A stretch of 64,000 nucleotides of DNA from Vulcanimicrobiota bacterium (lineage in GTDB: Bacteria > Vulcanimicrobiota > Vulcanimicrobiia > Vulcanimicrobiales > Vulcanimicrobiaceae): the NCBI GenBank assembly GCA_013036105.1, contig JAAXCX010000003.1:1-64000 (forward strand). The letters are read 5' to 3'. The notes beneath the pieces were generated by a model. The model saw nothing but the letters and a program-made list of their open reading frames with translations. It did no database searches and had not been told where the DNA came from. The translations under genes were made by a program, and so were the position numbers. Below, piece after piece: positions 34,616 to 41,952 of the stretch (its first letter is position 1; each line of letters opens with the position of its first letter).

Positions 34616-35619
34616 GACGCGAGCACCAAAAGGTTGACGCTAAAACGGTGGGCGTCGTCCTGCCACGTGCGCGCCACGCTCATGCCCGACGTGCGCGCCA
34701 TCTCGCCGATTCCTTCGAGCGAATATTTGTAAGCCGATTCGGTGTGGATGCGTTCACCTTTCTCAAAGTGCGCGCGCACGCCGGCCGACCCGAGGGTTAC
34801 GTCCTCAACGCGATCCGCTTGCAAGTACGAATGCAGACCGCCCGAGGGCTCGTCGTACTCAACGACGTGGCCGAAGTTGCGAACCGTGAAATCCGCGTCG
34901 AGCTCGCGGTTGATGCGCACCAGCAAGTTTTTATTGAAGGCGGCAGTCACGCCGGCCGCATCATTGTAGGCGAGCATAAGATCGCGTTCGTCTTTCTTGA
35001 GATCGGCACCGAGCAGCAGCCCGTCTCCGGGCTTGAGCTGCGCCGAAATGCGGCGAAGCAGCGCGGCCGCTTCTTGCGGTTCGTAGTTTCCGATATTCGA
35101 GCCCATGAACATAAAGAGTACTTTCTGATCGCTGCGCCGCAAGTGCGGCGTGTCGAGAATGGAAAGATAATCGGCGGCGTAACCGCGGACGCGCAGCCCG
35201 GGATAGCTTTCAACGAGGGAACCGGCCGACGCGCGCAGCGCATCCGCGGAGATGTCGATCGGCGAATAGCGCAGCGAGCGCTGAACGCGCAATGCTTCTT
35301 CAATGAGAATGCGCGTCTTAGCGGCGCTGCCGCTGCCCAACTCGACGAACTCGACGGGACTGCCCAACGCGCGCACGATCTCCCAGCCCCACTCGCGCAA
35401 GATGTCCGTTTCCGCGCGCGTGAGATAATACTCCGGCAGCTGGGTGATCGCGTCGAACAGCGCCGAACCGACCGCGTCGTAAAAGTACTTGGAGTTCAGC
35501 CGCTTCGGGCTGGCGCCCAAACCGGCTGCGACGTCCTCGGCAAAGCTCGGCAGCCGCGCGGTCTGAGGCACGGTGACGATCTGAAGCCGGTCCATAGGAG
35601 CCGTTGTAGCCGCGGGCAT
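34612..35619 (-). CDS. egtD: L-histidine N-alpha-methyltransferase EgtD
   Basis: EgtD trimethylates histidine with SAM to hercynine, the first step of ergothioneine synthesis. The 335-residue length and motifs fit: LNSKYFYDAVGSALFDAITQLPEYYLTR, the SAM loop ELGSGSAAKTRIL, FMGSNIGNYEP and YNDAAGVTAAFNKNLL with the histidine-binding residues. No egtB sulfoxide synthase is adjacent. A TTG-less ATG start at 35619 is used. The stop overlaps the S9 peptidase start. Confidence 0.94.
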   Translation of the reverse strand: MPAATTAPMDRLQIVTVPQTARLPSFAEDVAAGLGASPKRLNSKYFYDAVGSALFDAITQLPEYYLTRAETDILREWGWEIVRALGSPVEFVELGSGSAAKTRILIEEALRVQRSLRYSPIDISADALRASAGSLVESYPGLRVRGYAADYLSILDTPHLRRSDQKVLFMFMGSNIGNYEPQEAAALLRRISAQLKPGDGLLLGADLKKDERDLMLAYNDAAGVTAAFNKNLLVRINRELDADFTVRNFGHVVEYDEPSGGLHSYLQADRVEDVTLGSAGVRAHFEKGERIHTESAYKYSLEGIGEMARTSGMSVARTWQDDAHRFSVNLLVLAS

Positions 35620-35650
35620 AAGTGAAAGCCTCCCGGGGAAGAGGAGAGCG

Positions 35651-36427
35651 ATGATAAGTCAGGCTGTGAATATTTCTGTCGACGGGTCGCAGATGGATTC
35701 CTATCTTGCGCGGCCTCCGTCCGGTTCCGGACCGCATCCCGCGGTGATCGTCCTGCAAGAGGTCTTCGGCGTGAACGCCGAGATGCGGCGCGTGACCGAC
35801 ATGCTGGCCGCCGCCGGCTACGTAGGACTTGCGATCAACTACTATCACCGGACCCATCCGAACTTGGATCTCGCTTACGAAGAATCATCGATGCAAACGG
35901 CGATGGCAGCGCGCAAAAGCGTGGCGCGCGCCACCCTCTACGCCGATCTCAACGCAGCTATCGGGTGGTTGAAGCATCAAGACTTCGTGCGCGACGGCAA
36001 GATCGCGACGTGGGGATTTTGTATGGGCGGTTCGGTCGCGTTCTTGAGCGCAACGCTTCCGGATGTGCGCGGGGCTATTTGCTTCTACGGCGGGGCGATC
36101 GCCAACCCGTTCGGCAGCGGCGAACCCGGCGCGCTGAAAGAGATCGACAAGATCCGCGCGCCGCTGCTCTTATGTTTTGGCGCCGAAGATCCGGGAATTT
36201 CGCGCGAGCATATCGATCGGATCCGCCAAGAGCTCGACCAGCACGCGGTTTCGTACCGGCTCGAAGTTTATCCAGGCGTGGGACATGCGTTCTTCCGTCA
36301 AGGCACGCCGCGCGCGGTAGCCGGTCAAGAACAGTTCTCCGACGAGGCAATCGCAAATGCGGTGGCCGACTCGTGGAATCTCGTGCAGGCTTTCTTAGCG
36401 GACTGCTTCGAACGCGTCAGCTCTTAG
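35651..36427 (+). CDS. Dienelactone hydrolase-family protein
   Basis: A 258-residue alpha/beta hydrolase. The nucleophile is Cys124 in WGFCMGG, which is typical of dienelactone hydrolases; the aspartate is in FGAEDPGI and the histidine in VGHAFF. Classical members open dienelactones in chloroaromatic degradation, but most genomic copies are of unknown specificity, and no aromatic pathway genes are near. A strong GGGGAAGAGGAG precedes the ATG. The 3' end overlaps the convergent lipoprotein gene by 11 bp. Confidence 0.9.
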   Translation: MISQAVNISVDGSQMDSYLARPPSGSGPHPAVIVLQEVFGVNAEMRRVTDMLAAAGYVGLAINYYHRTHPNLDLAYEESSMQTAMAARKSVARATLYADLNAAIGWLKHQDFVRDGKIATWGFCMGGSVAFLSATLPDVRGAICFYGGAIANPFGSGEPGALKEIDKIRAPLLLCFGAEDPGISREHIDRIRQELDQHAVSYRLEVYPGVGHAFFRQGTPRAVAGQEQFSDEAIANAVADSWNLVQAFLADCFERVSS

Positions 36428-36884
36428 CGGCGCAAAGAGAACGAATGGCCGTTTCGGCGGCCGGATCGGCGGGATCGGATACCGGGCGAAGGTACATGCT
36501 CACGAAACCGTCCTGACCGACGGTTGCGGAAACCATCTCGAGCACTTGTTTTTCGCCGCTGTGGCCGGTTCCGATTCCGCTCACGAATTGCGCTTTCTGG
36601 TTTCCGCAAATAGTAATTGTCGTTTGCTTTGCCATCGAAATCGAGCCGAGGCCGGCCTGCGGAATATTTCTGATGTCGACGTTCGTGTTCGATCCGCGAA
36701 CCAAGAAGACCATCTCGTCCTGTTTGTTGTCGCGGGCCTTCTTCATCCACGCTTGAATGCGTCCGAGAATTGACGGTGTGGCCGTCCAACCCGCCGGCGG
36801 CTTAAAATCGATGCCGGCCGTGACGCTGCCGCAACCGGCGAGCGCCGTAGATGCCAGAACAACCGCTGCCATAGCACGTTTCAT
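36417..36884 (-). CDS. Lipoprotein of unknown function
   Basis: A 155-residue protein with a lipoprotein signal peptide (TALAGC, Cys at residue 18). The mature part begins GSVTAGIDFKPPAGW, a start seen in small secreted proteins that carry one alpha/beta domain, and contains a further cysteine pair. No family is recognised. The start overlaps the stop of the upstream lytic transglycosylase gene by 4 bp, so the two are co-translated and may act together in the envelope. Confidence 0.72.
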   Translation of the reverse strand: MKRAMAAVVLASTALAGCGSVTAGIDFKPPAGWTATPSILGRIQAWMKKARDNKQDEMVFLVRGSNTNVDIRNIPQAGLGSISMAKQTTITICGNQKAQFVSGIGTGHSGEKQVLEMVSATVGQDGFVSMYLRPVSDPADPAAETAIRSLCAAKS

Positions 36885-37564
36885 GGGCGCTGTATTGGCG
36901 TTTCATACCCGGTAATCTTTGCCCACCGGTCGACGACGTCGTTGATATATTCGCGCGTCTCCGCATACGGCGGGACGCCATGGTAGGAGCTTACCGCTCC
37001 CGGCCCGGCGTTGTACGCGGCCAGCGCCGCGGCGAACGGATTGGCGTAGATCGAATCGTAAGCGCGTTCGTAGGATCCGAGCAGCGCCGCCGCGCCAGCG
37101 ATCGCAGCGTACGGATCGCGCGGATCGATTCCCGCATCCGCAGCCGTTTCGGGCATGAACTGCGCGATACCGATCGCGCCGGCGGCAGAAAGCGCGCGCG
37201 GATCGAATGCCGATTCTTGCAGCAGCGTTGCGGCGAGAAATTCCGGCGGCAGACCTTGCGCGCGGGCGACGCGTACGACCCACCCCGATAACAGCAGCGC
37301 ATCGACCGGCGCGATCTTCGTATTCGTGTGCAAAACGGCGCGGGCGATCGCAAGCGTTGCGCTATGCGTCCGCGGACCGTCTTGCAGAGGGCGCAGCCCG
37401 TACAAGATGTTCGCGTAAACGGGAGCGTGCCACGACATCGCAGCCTCGCGGACGCTGGGTATGAAGACTTTGGTGTTCGCAGTCGTGGTGGGCGCAGGCC
37501 CGGCGCATGCGCAGATCGCCAAGCAAATTCCCGCGGCAACGCGAAGGCGGATCCTCAATGGCAT
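36881..37564 (-). CDS. Lytic transglycosylase (SLT domain), possible lipoprotein
   Basis: A 227-residue protein with an N-terminal hydrophobic stretch containing two cysteines (AICACAGP) that may be a lipoprotein signal. The SLT domain spans about 95-215: catalytic glutamate in LLQESAFDPRALS, GIGIAQFMPETA-type motif GAIGIAQFMPETA, AALAAYNAGPGAV and AETREYINDV. It cleaves peptidoglycan glycan strands. The ATG at 37564 lies inside the start region of the divergent gene at 37558; a TTG at 37558 with AGGA upstream is an alternative. Confidence 0.9.
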   Translation of the reverse strand: MPLRIRLRVAAGICLAICACAGPAPTTTANTKVFIPSVREAAMSWHAPVYANILYGLRPLQDGPRTHSATLAIARAVLHTNTKIAPVDALLLSGWVVRVARAQGLPPEFLAATLLQESAFDPRALSAAGAIGIAQFMPETAADAGIDPRDPYAAIAGAAALLGSYERAYDSIYANPFAAALAAYNAGPGAVSSYHGVPPYAETREYINDVVDRWAKITGYETPIQRP

Positions 37565-38061
37565 TCCTGGCAGCGCTCGCAGTCCTCGTAGCCGGTGATT
37601 TTGGATCGACCTTCTTCTACCACGTGCCGCAGCACCTATGGTTCCAGCTCCACTTGCGCACGCACCACGATCGCCGGCGCTCGTATTTGGATCATGCGGT
37701 GCTTTCGACCGATCCCGCGGTACTGATCGATGGATTTCTCGGCGCGCTGCCCTATCTGGCCGCGGCCGCGCTGCTGTGGCGAGTTTCCTGGATGGGAGCG
37801 CTGGCAGGCCTTGCGCTCGGCCAGTTGCATGTCTGGTGGAGGCATACCGGCGAACTCGGCTGGCGCACGCCGTCCCTCGTGCGAGCGGCCCTCGGCCCGC
37901 TTGGAATCGTCCTTCCCGAGGACCACGACGGCCATCACCGAAATCCAGCTACGGAGTTCGGCGACATTTTTCGCTTTTATGACGCCCCTGCGCGGGCGCT
38001 TTTGGCCGCACTCGCTCCCACCCGACGGCGCCGCGCCGCGCCCCCAGGAGTCAAAGCTTGA
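37558..38061 (+). CDS. Histidine-rich membrane protein, fatty-acid-hydroxylase-like
   Basis: The 167-residue product has about three hydrophobic segments and histidine clusters HLRTHHDRR, HVWWRHTGE and DHDGHHRNP. Such spacing resembles the metal-binding boxes of the sterol-desaturase/fatty-acid-hydroxylase superfamily, which uses two irons to hydroxylate lipids. The protein is shorter than most members. The ATG at 37558 follows GAAGGCGGA and overlaps the divergent transglycosylase start by 7 bp. It overlaps the next gene, a lipid glycosyltransferase, by 4 bp (TTGA), which supports a role in lipid modification. Confidence 0.68.
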   Translation: MAFLAALAVLVAGDFGSTFFYHVPQHLWFQLHLRTHHDRRRSYLDHAVLSTDPAVLIDGFLGALPYLAAAALLWRVSWMGALAGLALGQLHVWWRHTGELGWRTPSLVRAALGPLGIVLPEDHDGHHRNPATEFGDIFRFYDAPARALLAALAPTRRRRAAPPGVKA

Positions 38062-39245
38062 CCGAACGCGCCCTCTTTTTGATCTCGGATACCGGAGGCG
38101 GCCATCGCAGCGCCGCCAACGCGATTACGGTCGCGCTCGACGAACTCCGCCATCCGGAATTCGAGCACCGTATCGAGGACGTCGCCGCGCATTGCTCCTT
38201 CCCGCTCACGCAACTCGGCTGGGGATACTCGGCGGCGCTGCGGTATGCGCCTCCGGTCTACGGCGCTCTTTATTACGCGACCAACGGCCGCCGGCGCTAC
38301 AAAGCTCTCGTGCGTTTTTGCGAGCCCCTCTACCGCGAACGGCTGCGTGACCTTTTCTTGGATTACAAACCCAACGTCATCGTTTCGATCCACCCGCTGC
38401 TCAATCACGCGGCCCTGCGTGCGCGCGCCGACGCAGACATGCAGCACATTCCCATCGTCACAGTTATTACCGATCTCGGAAAAGTGCACGAGTCGTGGCT
38501 GACGCCCGAAGCCGACGCCATCGTTGTTCCGGCGCGCGAAGTCTACGAGCGCGCGCTCTCGCGCGGCGTCGACCCGAGCCATCTGCGCATGCTGGGCCAA
38601 CCAATCCATCCGAAATTCGACGACGTCACCGGCGCCAAAACGCAACTGCGCGCGCAGCTCGGCCTTCCGCAGGACGCATTCATCACACTGCTGATGGCGG
38701 GCGGCGAAGGCGGCGGAAAGCTCTTGCAGGCCGCACTGAGGTTGGCGAAGGCGCGCATGCCCATGCATTTGGTCGTCGTTTGCGGGCGCAACGAGACCAT
38801 GCGCGCGAAGATCGAAGAGGTGTCGCGTAAGCTGCCGACGCCGATGACCGTCTTAGGATTTACCGATAAAATTCCCGAATTGATGCGCGCCGCCGACCTG
38901 CTTGTAACGAAGGCCGGACCGGGAACTCTGGCCGAAGCGAATGCCGCGCAGCTGCCGGTCGTCGTTTACGACTACGTTCCGGGGCAAGAGCGCGGCAACG
39001 TGGACTTCGTGCGCCACAACGGGATAGGCGTCGTCGCCATCAACAGCATTGGGGAGATCGTGCGCGCGGTCGACGGCTTGGTGCGCAACCCGCGCCGTTT
39101 GGAAGCGATGCAGCGCAATCAAGAACTGATCGCTCCCAAACGCAGTTCGCGGCGCATCGCCGCGCTCATCGCGCAAGTGGCTTTGCGCGGCACGATCCCA
39201 TCCGACGACGAGTACGTGCCGCTGCGCGAAGCCGTCTCAGTCTAG
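38058..39245 (+). CDS. MGDG-synthase-like glycosyltransferase (GT28, diacylglycerol glycosyltransferase)
   Basis: The 395-residue product has the N-terminal MGDG-synthase domain (FLISDTGGGHRSAANAI) and the C-terminal GT28 domain (LLMAGGEGGGKLL, VCGRNE, LVTKAGPGTLAEANAAQLPVVVYDYVPGQERGN). Family members add galactose or glucose from UDP-sugars to diacylglycerol, giving membrane glycolipids. A TTG start at 38058 follows an AGGAG and overlaps the preceding stop. The acceptor and sugar are not certain; MurG-like activity is unlikely given the N-terminal domain. Confidence 0.9.
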   Translation: MTERALFLISDTGGGHRSAANAITVALDELRHPEFEHRIEDVAAHCSFPLTQLGWGYSAALRYAPPVYGALYYATNGRRRYKALVRFCEPLYRERLRDLFLDYKPNVIVSIHPLLNHAALRARADADMQHIPIVTVITDLGKVHESWLTPEADAIVVPAREVYERALSRGVDPSHLRMLGQPIHPKFDDVTGAKTQLRAQLGLPQDAFITLLMAGGEGGGKLLQAALRLAKARMPMHLVVVCGRNETMRAKIEEVSRKLPTPMTVLGFTDKIPELMRAADLLVTKAGPGTLAEANAAQLPVVVYDYVPGQERGNVDFVRHNGIGVVAINSIGEIVRAVDGLVRNPRRLEAMQRNQELIAPKRSSRRIAALIAQVALRGTIPSDDEYVPLREAVSV

Positions 39246-39246
39246 A

Positions 39247-39753
39247 CTACATCAGGTACGGCGGGCGTTTGCCCGACGAGTTCCCGCAGAACGTCATGTG
39301 CGCGCTATGCGGAATGTACCATGCGTGAATGTCGTAGTGCGGAATCGTGTAGCCCGGATGACCATGAGTTTCGTACCAAATGTCGACGTGATCGATCTTG
39401 TATCCCGGCAGCGGTTGAAGAATGTTGTCCCAATTGCCGCCTTTGTCGAACTGTTTCTTGTCGATCATCACTTCGGTGAAAATCGCTTTCCCGTTGTAGT
39501 ACCCATAGAGCGGGCCGGCCGGGAAATTTCCGTGCTTGGCATAGTGATAACCCATCGTCGGAATACATCCCGAAACGGGCACGGTACCCGCCGGCATCGC
39601 CGCCGGATGGCCTTTCGGCAGGGTCATCATCATTTTTATGATCGCGGGAGTTAGTCCGGGCGGGAGCTTCTGCGCCGGCGCTGCGGGCGTTGCCCCAAGT
39701 AAGCTTGCAGCGGCCGCGAGCGTCAGACATGTGGAAATGAAACGTTTTATCAC
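39247..39753 (-). CDS. Secreted His/Cys-containing protein, paralogue 1
   Basis: A 168-residue secreted protein (signal peptide about 1-26). The mature part has conserved blocks shared with the neighbour at 39811-40269: CIPTMGYHYA, LYGYYNGKAIFTEVMI, LPGYKIDHVDIWYE, and HYDIHAWYIPH, ending FCGNSSGKRPPYLM. The several histidines suggest metal binding, and two cysteines could form a disulfide. It resembles the poorly known TTHB210-like/DUF5602 group, but that match is tentative. No function is assigned. Confidence 0.68.
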   Translation of the reverse strand: MIKRFISTCLTLAAAASLLGATPAAPAQKLPPGLTPAIIKMMMTLPKGHPAAMPAGTVPVSGCIPTMGYHYAKHGNFPAGPLYGYYNGKAIFTEVMIDKKQFDKGGNWDNILQPLPGYKIDHVDIWYETHGHPGYTIPHYDIHAWYIPHSAHMTFCGNSSGKRPPYLM

Positions 39754-39810
39754 GTGTGTGCAACCTCCATTGCGAGCGACTGATTCGTCAGGTGACCTTG
39801 GCGGCGCCTC

Positions 39811-40269
39811 TTACAAATAGGGCGGACGCTTTCCCGAAACGTTCCCGCAGAACTTCATGTGCACGCTGTGCGGCACGTACCACGCGTGCAGATCGTAATG
39901 CGGAATGCGGTAACCCGGATGGCCGAACGGCTCGAACCAGATATCTATGTGATCGATCGCGTAACCCGGGAGCGGCTTGAGCAATTCGTTCCAGTTGCCG
40001 CCCCGCGCGAAGGCTTTCTTTTCGATCATCACCTCGGTGAATACGGCTGTTCCGTTGTAGTAGCCGTAGAACGGGCCGAACGGAACGTCTTGGGGCCGGG
40101 CGTAGTGATAACCCATGGCCGGGACGCAGCCTTCGAACGGAACGGTATTGGCGGGCATCGCCGCCGGATGGCCTTTCAGCGGCGTCATGATTATCTTGAT
40201 CGCCTCGGGCGTCAGCCCGAACGGCAACTTTATTGCGAGCGCTATCGCGACCGCGTGCCAGACGTTCAA
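39811..40269 (-). CDS. Secreted His/Cys-containing protein, paralogue 2
   Basis: A 152-residue protein very similar to the product of 39247-39753 (CVPAMGYHYA, FYGYYNGTAVFTEVMI, LPGYAIDHIDIWFE, HYDLHAWYVPH, FCGNVSGKRPPYL). Its N-terminus is shorter (MNVWHAVAIALAIKL), a weak signal or anchor. The TTG start at 40269 overlaps the ROK kinase stop by 4 bp. The gap 39754-39810 separates the two paralogues, which probably arose by tandem duplication. Confidence 0.68.
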   Translation of the reverse strand: MNVWHAVAIALAIKLPFGLTPEAIKIIMTPLKGHPAAMPANTVPFEGCVPAMGYHYARPQDVPFGPFYGYYNGTAVFTEVMIEKKAFARGGNWNELLKPLPGYAIDHIDIWFEPFGHPGYRIPHYDLHAWYVPHSVHMKFCGNVSGKRPPYL

Positions 40270-41228
40270 CTCGGCGTGAGGCCGCCCTGAAACGCCATCG
40301 TCGCCGCCCCGACTTGTCCGGCGTCGTTGCCGAGCTTGGCGATGACGATCTGCGTGGTGCCGCGCGGCACCATCGTCGTCAATTCGTCAACGCGATCGCG
40401 CACCGACTCCAGCATGAAGTCGCCCGCGGTACTGACGCCGCCCCCGAGCGCGATCATCTCCGGATTGACGAAGGCGACGATGTTCGATAAACCGAGCGCG
40501 AGATCCGACGCGAAATTCTTCCATGCCGCCAACCCGTGCCCGTCGCCGGCTTGCGCCGCGCGTCGAATCATCTTCGACCCGAGCTTGTCGCGTTCGCGAT
40601 CGAGCAGTTTGCTGCGCGGAAACGACGGCGCCACCGCAAATGCGTGGCGTATGAGCCCGGTCCCCGAGGCTTGCGCTTCGAAGCAGCCGCGTTTGCCGCA
40701 GCCGCAGATGAAACCGTCGGTCGGCCGGATCTGATGATGGCCGATTTCGCCGGCGCCCGCGCGGTTGCCGATGAGCAGCCGGCCGCCCGAAACGATTCCG
40801 CCGCCAATCCCTGTGCCAATCGTCAACAGGACGAAATTCTGCGTGCCCGCTCCAATGCCGAAGGTGTGCTCGCCGAGCGTCGCGCAGCGCGCGTCGTTGG
40901 CCACGAAGATCGGGAGACTGTACAGCTTGCGCAGGCGATCGCCCAGCGGTACGCCGGTCCACAGGAAGTTGGGCGAGTAGAGAACCGCGCCGCTGCGCGG
41001 CTCGATGTTTCCCGGTGCCCCGATGCCGATCGCGACCGCGTCTTTCGCCGTGCCGTCTTTGAGCGCGCTATCGACCACGTTCTTGACCGCGGCCAGCACC
41101 GCGTCGAAGGACCGGTCCTCGATGTCCTGCTCGTATTGGCCCAGGATCGAGCCGTCGTCACCGACGATCCCCGCCGTGACGTGCGAGCCTCCGAGGTCGA
41201 CGCCGATTGCTGTACGCACTGCTCTCAT
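40266..41228 (-). CDS. ROK-family sugar kinase (glucokinase-like)
   Basis: A 320-residue ROK protein. The ATP/phosphate motif is GVDLGGSHVTAGIV, the catalytic region IGTGIGGGIVSGG, the sugar-binding GEIGHHQI, and the ROK zinc site CGCGKRGCFE. No DNA-binding domain is present, so it is a kinase rather than a repressor. Glucokinase (glucose to glucose-6-phosphate) is most likely; mannose or N-acetyl sugars are alternatives. It is divergent from the YkgJ-like gene with 49 bp between starts. Confidence 0.92.
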   Translation of the reverse strand: MRAVRTAIGVDLGGSHVTAGIVGDDGSILGQYEQDIEDRSFDAVLAAVKNVVDSALKDGTAKDAVAIGIGAPGNIEPRSGAVLYSPNFLWTGVPLGDRLRKLYSLPIFVANDARCATLGEHTFGIGAGTQNFVLLTIGTGIGGGIVSGGRLLIGNRAGAGEIGHHQIRPTDGFICGCGKRGCFEAQASGTGLIRHAFAVAPSFPRSKLLDRERDKLGSKMIRRAAQAGDGHGLAAWKNFASDLALGLSNIVAFVNPEMIALGGGVSTAGDFMLESVRDRVDELTTMVPRGTTQIVIAKLGNDAGQVGAATMAFQGGLTPS

Positions 41229-41277
41229 GCTTCTCTCGCCGGGGCCTTAAAAAACCTCCGTCGAATAACGCGCCGCT

Positions 41278-41952
41278 ATGACCACTATCGATTTAACCGC
41301 CCTGCGCAAATTCACGCTCGACACCGGGCAGCCCACGCACCCCGAGATGCTCGACACGGTCCCGATGGAGCACGTCCAAGACATCGAGATCGATCAAGAA
41401 CACATTACGATCACGTACAATCAGACCATCAATCACTACTACAACACCAGCGAAAACATCGAACGCGAATGGATTTACAAATATAACGAAGATCCTGAAT
41501 TCGTCGCAGCGGTGGCCAAGGTTATCGATTTGGCGCGCAAGCATCTGCACGATCTCCCTGAGAACATCGCGTGCCCGCCGGGCTGCGCCGAGTGCTGCAG
41601 CGGCTACGAACCTTTCGTCAGCCGCGGCGATGTGGAACGCATCGCCACGCATCTGCACCTGACGCCGCAGGAAGTTCTCGACGAATACATCGTCCAGCGC
41701 AACTCGGCCGACGGGTATCATCTCGGGTACATCAGAAAGGTTACCGACGACATCGCCGACCAGTGCGTCTTTTTGAAAGAGTCGCGTCCGGGAAGGTTCT
41801 ATTGCGGTATCTACGAGGGGCGTCCGGCGGATTGCCGCGACTTCTCCCCGATCGGCTGCGATGACGTAAACAAGGATCTTCCGCGCGACAAAGCCCTGAA
41901 AATCGGCGCACCCTTCCAGCCAAAGCAACGCAAGAACTCCCGCCGCAGATGA
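41278..41952 (+). CDS. YkgJ-family cysteine cluster protein
   Basis: A 224-residue protein with an eight-cysteine-type cluster in the second half: CPPGCAECCSGYEPF (near 100-115), DQCVFLKE, FYCGIYEGRPADCRDFSPIGC. This pattern defines the YkgJ/UPF0153 family, thought to bind zinc or an Fe-S cluster. The first 95 residues are acidic and unlike the core family. The stop overlaps the start of the exported propeller protein by 4 bp (ATGA), so they are translated together, although their link is unknown. Confidence 0.88.
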   Translation: MTTIDLTALRKFTLDTGQPTHPEMLDTVPMEHVQDIEIDQEHITITYNQTINHYYNTSENIEREWIYKYNEDPEFVAAVAKVIDLARKHLHDLPENIACPPGCAECCSGYEPFVSRGDVERIATHLHLTPQEVLDEYIVQRNSADGYHLGYIRKVTDDIADQCVFLKESRPGRFYCGIYEGRPADCRDFSPIGCDDVNKDLPRDKALKIGAPFQPKQRKNSRRR

